NCBI RefSeq assembly: GCF_000282595.1
Contig: NZ_AKIZ01000018.1
Location: 100,219-164,218, forward strand
Reading direction: 5' to 3'
From: Phyllobacterium sp. YR531
Lineage (GTDB): Bacteria; Pseudomonadota; Alphaproteobacteria; Rhizobiales; Rhizobiaceae
Length of the DNA: 64,000 nt
Below the pieces are notes generated by a model. The model was not told the DNA's origin, did no database searches, and saw only the letters and a list, made by a program, of their open reading frames with translations. Position numbers and translations under genes: made by a program. Below, piece by piece: positions 6,129 through 14,271 of the stretch (position 1 is the stretch's first letter; every line of letters starts with the position of its first letter).

Positions 6129-9100
6129 CACGCAGCCTCCCGCTCGGAGATGCGCGCCACCGGGAAGGTGTCGAGCAGCTTGGCGAGGACGCCCGGCCCG
6201 GTGGCATCGACCGGCACGAAGAAGCGGAGCTTCCACGAGATGATCTCGCTGAACAGGCCGTATGCCCGCAGCCGGTCCCGCATCGCCTCGGTGAAGCCGG
6301 TCAGCTCTAGTCGCTGGGCGGTCATGACGCGCGCTCGGCGAAGCTGAAGGCCGTCTGCTAGATCGAGGATCGTGTTGCCGTCCATTAGCGCGACGAAGGC
6401 CTGATCCGGGGTCAGCGACGCGGCGCCGGTGGTGACGGCATTGGCCGCCCAGGCCGGCGAGACGCGGCGACCGATGATCCGCTCGCCGGCATCGGTCTGG
6501 AGCCGGTAGATGCGGGTCGAATCGTTGGGCAGCCGCTTCCAGATCGGCAACAGCAGGCCGCCGACGATATGGATCGTGCTGTCGGAGAACTCCGGCACAT
6601 CATTCAGTTCGGCCCACCACGCGGCAGCGAAGGCGGCGCGATCGGCTTCCTCCCAATGACTTTCGTCCATCATGCGCAGCGGCGCGTGATGCTGCTCCAT
6701 CGGCCGGATCAGGCAGACGCGGCGCTCGATCTCGCCATCGTCGAGCATCATCGACGGTGCGGGAATCTGCACGGCGGCGCGCCCCGAGCGGCCGTTGACC
6801 AGGAGCCGCGCGCGTGGATCGGAGAGATGGTCGAGCGCGTCGGCCAGGCTCGTCGGTCGATTGCGCTCGCGGCGGGTGATGGTGAGCAGCCGCGTTTGCG
6901 CGCCGGTGCCCGGATGGGTGTGGATCACTTGGCTGGCGGTAACAACGAAGCTCTCCGCCTGCAGCGTCTCGAGTCCGATGTCGTAAACGCCGCTGCGGAT
7001 CGCGCCCTCGACCTTGGCGGTGAGGAGCTGTTCGAACGCTGTGAAGAGCACGCCCTGCAGGTCGATCGTCAGCGCCAGGAGCCGGTTCAGGAAGGTGGTG
7101 ATCGGCGGCAGCTCATCCTTGATGCCGTTGTCATCCATGAGCTTGAGGCCGGTGGCGGACTCGAAGCGGTCGAGCGAGCAACCTTCGACCTTGCCGCGGA
7201 CGAGCAACAGGAAGAGTTGGCGGAGCGCATCGCGGGCGTATGGGCTTTCCAAATTGTCCTCGGGCCGGAACAAGCCCTGGCCGCCGGTTTGGCGCTGCCC
7301 GCGCGTGATGGCGCCCAGTGTGTCAAGCCGGCGCGCGATCGTCGAGAGGAAGCGCTTCTCGGCCTTCACGTCGCTGGCGATCGGCCGGAAGAGCGGCGGC
7401 TGTGCCTGGTTGGTGCGGTTGGTGCGACCGAGTCCTTGGATCGCGGCGTCAGCCTTCCAGCCCGGCTCCAGGAGATAGTGAATACGCAGGCGCTGGTTCT
7501 TGGCGGCGAGATCGGCGTGATAGCTGCGCCCCGTGCCGCCGGCGTCGGAGAAGACGAGGACGCGCTTCTGGTCGTCCATGAAGGCAGCCGCCTCGGAGAG
7601 ATTGGCTGATCCCGCCCGGTTCTCGACGGCGAGGCGCTCGCCTTTGCGCACCACCCGCCGCGACCGGCCGGTGACCTCGGCGACGACATCGGTGCCGAAA
7701 CGCTGGACGATCTGGTCGAGAGCGCCGGGCACGGGCTCAAGCGATGCGAGCCGCTCGATCAGTTCGTCGCGCCGGGCGACGGCTTCCAGGCTCTCCACGG
7801 GTTGGCCGTCCCGATAGACCGGCCGCGACGACAGTTTGCCCTCGCTGTCGGAGAACGGCTCGTAGAGCTGCACTGGGAAGGAATGGGCAAGATAGTCGAG
7901 GACATATTCGCGCGGTGTGATGTCTACGCGCACATCGTTCCATTCCTCGGTCGGGATCTCGGCCAGGCGCCGTTCCATCAGGGCTTCGCCGGTCGAGACG
8001 ATCTGGATGACGGCTGTGTGCCCATCGGCCAGGTCCTGCTCGATCGAGCGGATCAGCGTCGGGGTTTTCATGCTGGTCAAGAGATGACCGAAGAAGCGCT
8101 GTTTGGCGCTCTCGAAAGCCGAGCGGGCGGCGGACTTCGCCTGCCGGTTCAGCGTCCCCGTCGAGCCGGTGATGTTGGCGGCCTGCATCGCCGCATCGAG
8201 ATGATTGTGGATGATGGCGAAGGCGCCGGCATAGGCATCGTAGATGCGGGTCTGCTCGGGCGTGAGCTGATGCTCGACCAGCTCATATTCGACGCCGTCA
8301 TAGGAGAGCGACCGGGCCGTGTAGAGGCCGAGCGCGCGCAGGTCGCGGGCGAGCACCTCCATGGCCGCGACGCCGCCATTCTCAACGGCCTCGACGAATT
8401 CGGCGCGATTGGCGAAGGGAAAATCGTTGCCGCCCCACAGGCCGAGCCGCTGGGCATAGGCGAGATTGTGGACGGTCGTCGCGCCAGTCGCCGAGACGTA
8501 TACGACGCGGGCGCCCGGCAGCTCGTGCTGGAGCCGGAGCCCCGCACGGCCTTGCTGCGACGGGGCCACGTCGCCCCGTTCTCCCTTGCCGCCACCGGCG
8601 TTCTGCATCGCGTGGGACTCGTCGAAAATGACCACTCCATCAAAGTCGGAGCCCAACCATTCGACGATCTGCTTGACCCGCGAAAGCTTCTCCCCACGGT
8701 CATCGGACCGTAGCGTAGCGTAGGTTAGAAATAGGACGCCTTCGTTCAGCCGGATCGGCGTGCCCTGCGGGAAGCGCGACAGCGGTGTGACCAGCAGGCG
8801 CTCCATGCCGAGCGCCGACCAGTCTCGTTGCGCGTCCTCCAGCAGCTTGTCCGACTTCGAAATCCAGACGGCCTTGCGGCGACCCTGTAGCCAGTTATCG
8901 AGGATGATGCCGGCGGACTGGCGGCCCTTGCCGGCGCCGGTGCCATCGCCGAGCATGAAGCCACGGCGGAAACGGATGGCGTTTGGGGCATCGTCCGGCG
9001 CGGCGGTGACGAGATCGCCGGTCTCGTCCACGGTCCAAGCGCCGGCGAGATACTCGGAATGGGCCTCGCCGGCATAGATCACCGTCTCGAGCTGGGCGTC

Positions 9101-10450
9101 GGACAGCAGACCATCGGTAAGGATCGGCGCCGGAAGCGTCGGGCGATAGCTCGGCTTCGGCGGAGCGACCGACGCCATGGCGGCCGATTGCACCAATTTG
9201 GTGGGGTGGGGCTGCGCGCCCGGGATGCGGATCGACTGGAGGGCATAGGCCTCGTAGATCGAGTCCGACAGGCGGCCACCCTCGAGCGGCGTCCAGTCCA
9301 CGGTCTCATAGTCGAGCGACACGCCTTCGATCTCAGCCGCGCGCTGGGCGGGCGTGGTAGCTGCGGCACGGGCATGATAGCCGCGCTCGCTGCGCGGCGC
9401 GGCGTCGGGCGCGGCCTTCGGCAGCGAAACATCCATCCGCGGCGGGACACCCCGTTCGATCCAGGCGAGGAGCGTTGCCACGTCCGGCGCGACACCGGGA
9501 GATTTGGGGAAACGAGCGGCGTCCTCGGCCGGCGCCTTGTCGATGACGGTCAGGCGCGTTTCAATGGCCGTGCCGTGCTTGGCATAGACCGAGCCCGCGA
9601 CCGCCGCGGTGAACACGACGCGGCCGCGCTCCTGCAGCCGTGCGAAACTGTCCCGCCAGGCCGGCAGCTCGGGCGAGAATTTCGCGCCGGTGATCGTCAC
9701 CAGCCGGCCGCCCGGCGCAAGTCGCGCCAGCGCCGAGGCGATGTGGCGATAGGCGGCGTCGGCCACGCGACCGGAGACGTTCGCCATGACGGAGAACGGC
9801 GGGTTCATGATGACGACGCTGGGGATGGTGGTGGGATCGAGATGATCGTCGATCTGGGCGGCGTCGAAGCGCGTGACGGGGACGCCTGGAAAGAGAGATG
9901 CGAGAAGATCGGCGCGGGTCTCGGCCAGTTCGTTCAGGATGAGATCGGAACCGGCGATCTCCGCGAGGACGGCGAGCAGGCCCGTGCCGGCCGAGGGCTC
10001 CAGGACCCGGTCGGCGGGTGTGAGCGATCCGGCGGTTAATGCGGCCAGGCCGAGCGGGGCCGGCGTCGAGAACTGCTGGAAGGTCTCAGCTTCCTCTGAG
10101 CGGCGCGTGTGGGTCGGCAGCAGCCCGGCGATCTTGGTGAGCGCGGCGAGCCGTGCCGCCGGAGACGCGGCTTTGCGGAAAAGCGGCTTTCCGTATTTGC
10201 GCAGGAAGAGCACCGTCGCCGCCTCGCAAGCGTCGTAGGCCGTCTTCCAGTCCCAAGCGCCGCTGGCGTCGGACGCGCCGAAGGCCTGCTCCATGGCGGA
10301 GCGTAAGATCGCGGCGTCGATCACGCGGCCCTGTTCGAGATGAGGAAGGAGATGGCCGGCGGCGGCGAGAATGGCGGCGGCCGGACGCGCATCAGGCGCG
10401 AGCGGAAGCGAGGCCGCTAGAGCGGCTCCCGGGATTGGGGTGCGATGCAT
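6128..10450 (-). CDS. Strawberry notch family methylase-helicase fusion
   Basis: About 1,440 residues. An N-terminal class I methyltransferase carries motif I (VLEPSAGTGLLAVLAE, about residue 150) and motif IV IMNPPFSV (near 215). A superfamily 2 helicase follows: Walker A variant GDGTGAGKGRQSAG near 520, DESHAM box near 620, and the family signature IQGLGRTNRTNQ. Strawberry notch proteins of plasmids, phages and ICEs are suspected antirestriction factors (compare phage P1 DarB), but the role is unproven. Start at ATG 10450 with GAGG 8 bases upstream. It begins a transcript with its own leader and runs into the coupled Toprim gene. Confidence 0.85.
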   Translation of the reverse strand: MHRTPIPGAALAASLPLAPDARPAAAILAAAGHLLPHLEQGRVIDAAILRSAMEQAFGASDASGAWDWKTAYDACEAATVLFLRKYGKPLFRKAASPAARLAALTKIAGLLPTHTRRSEEAETFQQFSTPAPLGLAALTAGSLTPADRVLEPSAGTGLLAVLAEIAGSDLILNELAETRADLLASLFPGVPVTRFDAAQIDDHLDPTTIPSVVIMNPPFSVMANVSGRVADAAYRHIASALARLAPGGRLVTITGAKFSPELPAWRDSFARLQERGRVVFTAAVAGSVYAKHGTAIETRLTVIDKAPAEDAARFPKSPGVAPDVATLLAWIERGVPPRMDVSLPKAAPDAAPRSERGYHARAAATTPAQRAAEIEGVSLDYETVDWTPLEGGRLSDSIYEAYALQSIRIPGAQPHPTKLVQSAAMASVAPPKPSYRPTLPAPILTDGLLSDAQLETVIYAGEAHSEYLAGAWTVDETGDLVTAAPDDAPNAIRFRRGFMLGDGTGAGKGRQSAGIILDNWLQGRRKAVWISKSDKLLEDAQRDWSALGMERLLVTPLSRFPQGTPIRLNEGVLFLTYATLRSDDRGEKLSRVKQIVEWLGSDFDGVVIFDESHAMQNAGGGKGERGDVAPSQQGRAGLRLQHELPGARVVYVSATGATTVHNLAYAQRLGLWGGNDFPFANRAEFVEAVENGGVAAMEVLARDLRALGLYTARSLSYDGVEYELVEHQLTPEQTRIYDAYAGAFAIIHNHLDAAMQAANITGSTGTLNRQAKSAARSAFESAKQRFFGHLLTSMKTPTLIRSIEQDLADGHTAVIQIVSTGEALMERRLAEIPTEEWNDVRVDITPREYVLDYLAHSFPVQLYEPFSDSEGKLSSRPVYRDGQPVESLEAVARRDELIERLASLEPVPGALDQIVQRFGTDVVAEVTGRSRRVVRKGERLAVENRAGSANLSEAAAFMDDQKRVLVFSDAGGTGRSYHADLAAKNQRLRIHYLLEPGWKADAAIQGLGRTNRTNQAQPPLFRPIASDVKAEKRFLSTIARRLDTLGAITRGQRQTGGQGLFRPEDNLESPYARDALRQLFLLLVRGKVEGCSLDRFESATGLKLMDDNGIKDELPPITTFLNRLLALTIDLQGVLFTAFEQLLTAKVEGAIRSGVYDIGLETLQAESFVVTASQVIHTHPGTGAQTRLLTITRRERNRPTSLADALDHLSDPRARLLVNGRSGRAAVQIPAPSMMLDDGEIERRVCLIRPMEQHHAPLRMMDESHWEEADRAAFAAAWWAELNDVPEFSDSTIHIVGGLLLPIWKRLPNDSTRIYRLQTDAGERIIGRRVSPAWAANAVTTGAASLTPDQAFVALMDGNTILDLADGLQLRRARVMTAQRLELTGFTEAMRDRLRAYGLFSEIISWKLRFFVPVDATGPGVLAKLLDTFPVARISEREAA

Positions 10451-10494
10451 GGAGGATACCTCGAAAGAGCGGGGACGGACGAGCCGGTCCGGCG

Positions 10495-10547
10495 CTCTCT
10501 CTCGACCGGACGGGCTCAAACCTGTCCCGGCCAACCTCTAACTCTCT
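10495..10547 (-). promoter_or_regulatory. Leader element upstream of the strawberry notch gene, shared with parB
   Basis: On the minus strand: GAGAGTTAG, then GCCGGGACAGGTTTGAGC, then GTCGAGAGAGAG. The same blocks in the same order precede the parB gene (13311-13358), with 14 of 18 matches in the middle block. It lies 45-97 bases before the start codon, in the 5' untranslated region or promoter. An imperfect palindrome (TGTGAC-GATA-GTCGCA) is further upstream at 10634-10649. Confidence 0.5.
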
Positions 10548-10775
10548 CGACAAACGCGCTTGAGAATTCCCGCTTCGGGACTACATTGGAGGATGTCAGG
10601 GTCGCCGTGACGCGAAGCACGGCAAGAACCGCTTGTGACGATAGTCGCAATAGCTGAACTGCCCGAACCAACGGGCCGCCGCTGACCTGCCAACGCGATT
10701 TCGCGGGCGGGTCTCGGCTGCGCGGTTCACCGATCCCGTTCCTTTTCAAAACCGCCGAACATGACGGAGAACGGA

Positions 10776-11114
10776 ATGGGAAAGGTACTTACGTTTCCCC
10801 AGAAGATGATAGCGCCTTTGACGGTGCGGAATGGCGCGAAGCATCGCATCAGCGTCGAAGTGCGGGATGCCGTGCGTCCTCGCCGCACGCGGTGGGCCGT
10901 GCAATTCGAGGTCCAGGAGGCGGCCGGGTTCGCCGCCGTCAACGGTTTCACCGATGCGGCGGTGGCGGCCGGCTATCGGCATCGCTTCGATGTCGGTAGC
11001 ACGCGGGCTGTTCGGCGGTTTGTCGCCGAAACGTCTGATCTCGTGGCTACCGGCAGGATTGCGGTTTGGATCGATGGTGTGCGTGTGCAGCCTCAGGTCA
11101 AGCGGCAAGCATGA
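10776..11114 (+). CDS. Hypothetical protein, ICE-conserved type
   Basis: 112 residues, MGKVLTFPQKMIAPLTVRNG at the start, basic and soluble, with KHRISVEVRDAVRPRRTRWA in the middle. No family recognised. Start at ATG 10776 with GGAG 6 bases upstream; ATG 10761 is in frame but lacks a site. It is the only plus-strand gene in the left half of the island and is divergent from the strawberry notch gene, so its promoter shares the 10451-10775 gap. It converges on parB across the terminator at 11114-11149. Confidence 0.6.
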   Translation: MGKVLTFPQKMIAPLTVRNGAKHRISVEVRDAVRPRRTRWAVQFEVQEAAGFAAVNGFTDAAVAAGYRHRFDVGSTRAVRRFVAETSDLVATGRIAVWIDGVRVQPQVKRQA

Positions 11115-11149
11115 AAAAAAAGGGCCGGAGCGGTTTGCTGCTCCGGCCC
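11114..11149 (-). terminator. Intrinsic terminator of parB
   Basis: Perfect 10-bp stem GGGCCGGAGC / GCTCCGGCCC with an 8-base loop, followed on the minus strand by eight Ts. It lies 5 bases past the parB stop. Confidence 0.9.
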
Positions 11150-11154
11150 TGCAA

Positions 11155-13278
11155 TCATTCGGCGGCAACGAGAGGTAGTTCCTCGTCCTCAACCGAGATC
11201 TCATCGTCGTCACCTACGAGGAAATCAGGAAGCGTCGAACCGTCCTCGCTGACGTTCGAGATTTCCAGCGTGGGGACATCGGCATTGTCGACCAAACGCA
11301 GCGGTTCCGGCAGCCAGCCGGTGTCGGCCAGCAGGCGCTCGGCCTCCTTGGCCATGTCGCCCTTCTTCAGATGGTCGATGAGCTGCGCGGCCTGTTCGCC
11401 GGCGCCCTCGCGGACCGCCTGCAGGATGTGGGGCTTGGTGACCCGGTTTAGGTAGTTGCCGAAGGTCGGACGCCAGCCGGCTTCGACGATATCGAGCCCG
11501 GTCGCCCTCGTCAGGCGGTCGGCCTGGGCGAGCCGCATGTCCAGCGTGTGCTGGGATATGCCGCCGGCGCTGTGCGGGTTCGGGCGCTCATAGAGGGCGT
11601 TAACGCCGTAGCTGACGCAATGCGCCAAGAGCGCCAACCGGCTGGCGTCGTCGAGGCCGGCGAGCCAATCCCACAGCGCGTCATCGTCCTTCGGGATGTC
11701 GCCAGCCCAGGCGTCGTGACGGTCCCGCACCGCGCGCGCCGACGGGCTATCCTTGAGCGTGTCGTCCTGGGCGGGGAAGAAGATGTGCTTCACCCCGGCC
11801 TCCATGGCGCCGGTATACATCCGGGTCATGAAGGTGTCCGAGACCAGCTTGTGGAGCAGCGCGGTCATCGCGACGTGCGGGTTCTCCGCGACGGCATTTC
11901 GCAGCGCGAGCGTGCGGTAGGCCGTCAGCTCGATGACCAGGCGCTCCGGCAGCGGCTTGATGATCCCATCGTCCCCATCGTCCTCGGGCCCGGCGGGCTG
12001 CCCGCCAATCGTGATGACGGCCCGCTGCACAACCGGTTCGGTCGGATCGGCGCCGGCTTCCACGACGGTCTCGCTCTCGGTCTCGATCGGCGCTTCATCC
12101 TCGGCCCGTACGTAACCGCGGTCGATGTCGAGGCTGCCGTCGTGGGCGATGCTGATGAACACGCCTGCGTGGGCGATTTCGTCGGCCTCGAAGCGCACCG
12201 GCCGGGACTCGAAAGCGGCGAGCGCCGTCTCGATCTCGCCGAGGCGCTGATCGACCTCGTCCGGCAGCTCGTCGGCGCCTTCATATTCGGCCTCGAGCTT
12301 CTGATATTCGGTGTTGAGCGCTTCGATGGTGGCCTGCTCCTCGGCAGAGAGGTTGAGTGGTTCGCCTTGCAGCTCGCGCAGGCCCCGCGTGGCGTCGTAG
12401 GGGAAGCTGACCGCGACCTCGATCCACTTCCAACCCTCGGCCGCGATCGCTTCGGCCGTGGCCTTCAGCTTCTCGGCGACCAGACGATCGAGCAGCGCCG
12501 GGTCCTGCAGCCAGCCGCCATCGTCCGATTGGAAGAGATCGCGCATGGTGACGCCGCCGGCCGCCTTATAGTCCTCGACGCCGACGAACACGGCCCGTTT
12601 GTCCGACGCCCGCACCGTGGTTTCGGTGAGCATGCGCCGGATCTGGTACGGCTCCTTGGACCAGGCGTCCTTGATCGCGCCCCAGACCAGCTCCTGCCGG
12701 GCATGGTCGCTCGACACGGTGAAGGCCATGAGCTGCTCCAGCGTCATGCCGTCCTCGGCATAGATGTCGAGCAGCGCGGGCGACGCGGACGCCAGCCGCA
12801 GCCGCTGCTTCACGACCTGGTCCGGCACGAAGAAGGCTGCGGCGATCTCCTCCTCGCTCATGCCCTTGTCGCGCATGTCTTGGAAGGCGCGGTACTGGTC
12901 GAGGGGATGGAGCGGCGCGCGCTCGATATTCTCGGCGAGCGAGACCTCTTCGGCGAGGATGGCGCTGTCGCGCTCGCGCACCACGCAGGGCACCGGCGCG
13001 ATCTTGGCGAGGCGCTTCTGCTTGACCAGCATCTCCAGCGCCCGGAAGCGGCGGCCGCCGGCGGGCACCTCGAACATGCCGGTCTCGTTGCCCTCGGCAT
13101 CGGCGACGGGCACGACGCTGAGACTCTGGATTAGGCCGCGCCGGGCGATCGAGGCCGCGAGGTCCTCGATCGAGACGCCGGCCTTCACGCGCCGGACGTT
13201 CGACTGGCTGAGCACCAGCTTGTTGAAGGGGATGTCACGCGAAGATGGCAGGACGATCTTTTGAGCTGCAGTAGCCAT
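11155..13278 (-). CDS. Large ParB/RepB family protein
   Basis: 707 residues, more than twice a chromosomal ParB. The N-terminal ParB domain is clear: PAGGRRFRALEMLV (the GxRRxxA nucleotide/DNA box, about residue 73), AENIERAPLHPLDQYRAF (box II, about 113) and a helix-turn-helix MSEEEIAAAFFVPDQVVKQR (about 138). The remaining 500 residues are an acidic, helical extension typical of ICE and plasmid ParB-like proteins. No ParA partner is adjacent, so it may act as a regulator or stabilisation factor and not in classical partition. GGAG lies 9 bases before ATG 13278. It carries the same leader as the strawberry notch gene. Confidence 0.85.
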   Translation of the reverse strand: MATAAQKIVLPSSRDIPFNKLVLSQSNVRRVKAGVSIEDLAASIARRGLIQSLSVVPVADAEGNETGMFEVPAGGRRFRALEMLVKQKRLAKIAPVPCVVRERDSAILAEEVSLAENIERAPLHPLDQYRAFQDMRDKGMSEEEIAAAFFVPDQVVKQRLRLASASPALLDIYAEDGMTLEQLMAFTVSSDHARQELVWGAIKDAWSKEPYQIRRMLTETTVRASDKRAVFVGVEDYKAAGGVTMRDLFQSDDGGWLQDPALLDRLVAEKLKATAEAIAAEGWKWIEVAVSFPYDATRGLRELQGEPLNLSAEEQATIEALNTEYQKLEAEYEGADELPDEVDQRLGEIETALAAFESRPVRFEADEIAHAGVFISIAHDGSLDIDRGYVRAEDEAPIETESETVVEAGADPTEPVVQRAVITIGGQPAGPEDDGDDGIIKPLPERLVIELTAYRTLALRNAVAENPHVAMTALLHKLVSDTFMTRMYTGAMEAGVKHIFFPAQDDTLKDSPSARAVRDRHDAWAGDIPKDDDALWDWLAGLDDASRLALLAHCVSYGVNALYERPNPHSAGGISQHTLDMRLAQADRLTRATGLDIVEAGWRPTFGNYLNRVTKPHILQAVREGAGEQAAQLIDHLKKGDMAKEAERLLADTGWLPEPLRLVDNADVPTLEISNVSEDGSTLPDFLVGDDDEISVEDEELPLVAAE

Positions 13279-13310
13279 CGGGATTTACTCCGCGACGGGC
13301 GGCCGAGAGC

Positions 13311-13358
13311 CTCTCTCTCGACCTCCAACCCGTCACGGCAAAGCCGGTCCTCACTCTC
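13311..13358 (-). promoter_or_regulatory. Leader element upstream of parB, shared with the strawberry notch gene
   Basis: Minus strand order GAGAGTGAG, GCCGTGACGGGTTGGAGG, TCGAGAGAGAG, matching the block at 10495-10547. It lies 33-80 bases before the parB start. It may be a common binding site or an mRNA element that coordinates the two operons. Confidence 0.5.
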
Positions 13359-13554
13359 ACTCTTGGGGGGCGTTGCGGGGTCTCCCCGCAGAAGGGGGCG
13401 GTCGAGACCTGGGGCTGGGCCGCAGGGGAAAGCTTTCCCCCTCATTTCACGTCACGTTATCGCAGTCGTCCGCGCAGGTAGTTGTGCTCACCGACGAGGG
13501 AGCGAGCCGGAAGCCGCGCCCGGGTCCGCAACACCATTCGGCGCTGGTCTTCAT

Positions 13555-14271
13555 TCAGAGCAACTCACGCTCCAACTCATCCTTCCGGCTGCGCCAGTCC
13601 GGCATTACCCGGCTCAACAAGTCTTGCCACCCGGCGCCGTGATCCGGATGCAAGGCATGTGTAAGCTCATGGGCAATGACGTAATCGATCAACGAAGGCG
13701 AGGCGCGGATGAGCTCAAGATTGAGGACGAGCGCGCCTTTGGCAGTGAAGCTACCCCATCTATGCGTCATCTGGCGGATGACCAGCCGAGGCCGTTCGAT
13801 GCCAAGTCTTTCGAACGGTGGCAGCATGGCGGCCAGCCGCTCGGGGAATACACGATGAGCGTGGAGGCCGTACCAGTGCCGAAGCACCGTGCGACGGAAT
13901 ACCAAACCTTTGTCCTGCGGTAGCCTGAGGATGATCCGGTCGCCGTCGATACGTACGTCAACCGTCGGGTCCGGCTGGCAAAGAAGCCGATACGGTCGTC
14001 CGAGTAGGAGGTGCGTCTCGCCGCTTTCGTACTGCCGCAGGGGCGTGCGGGGCCGCCACCGGTCGAACCGGGCTTGCTGACGAACGATCCAGGCGCCACG
14101 CCGCCGCACCCGGCTGACGATGTCGGCGTCCTGCGCGTGCGTCGGGGCCGAAACGACGACTTCACCATCGGGCGTCACCGCAATACGCAAAGTACGCCGC
14201 TCGGACCGTTCCACCGAGAATGCGATCGAAGCTCCGCCCCAATCAAACGCAAGGTCAGTGGATCCGGCCAT
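13555..14271 (-). CDS. YgjP/M48-type metallopeptidase
   Basis: 238 residues with HELTHALHPDHGAGW near residue 205 (HExxH plus a third zinc ligand histidine), and RQMTHRWGSFTAKGALVLN upstream, both typical of the YgjP (DUF45) family. Such genes are often the last gene of type I restriction-modification operons; the link to restriction is not understood, and a role in turnover of the restriction complex has been suggested for other proteases. Its start lies inside the 3' end of hsdR (17-base overlap), so translation is coupled. Confidence 0.85.
   Translation of the reverse strand: MAGSTDLAFDWGGASIAFSVERSERRTLRIAVTPDGEVVVSAPTHAQDADIVSRVRRRGAWIVRQQARFDRWRPRTPLRQYESGETHLLLGRPYRLLCQPDPTVDVRIDGDRIILRLPQDKGLVFRRTVLRHWYGLHAHRVFPERLAAMLPPFERLGIERPRLVIRQMTHRWGSFTAKGALVLNLELIRASPSLIDYVIAHELTHALHPDHGAGWQDLLSRVMPDWRSRKDELERELL

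Noticed and set aside
3936..6347. 803-codon open frame on the plus strand
   Set aside because: It lies antisense to the DUF2493 and Toprim genes, which have clear family motifs and ribosome sites. High GC content keeps the opposite frame open; its translation is Arg/Val/Gly-rich without domains.
6569..10039. Several 300-codon plus-strand frames (6569-7609, 7802-8713, 9059-10039)
   Set aside because: All are antisense to the strawberry notch gene and show no family features.
11548..13134. 528-codon open frame on the plus strand
   Set aside because: It is a shadow of the ParB gene; the minus strand has the ParB boxes and the terminator.
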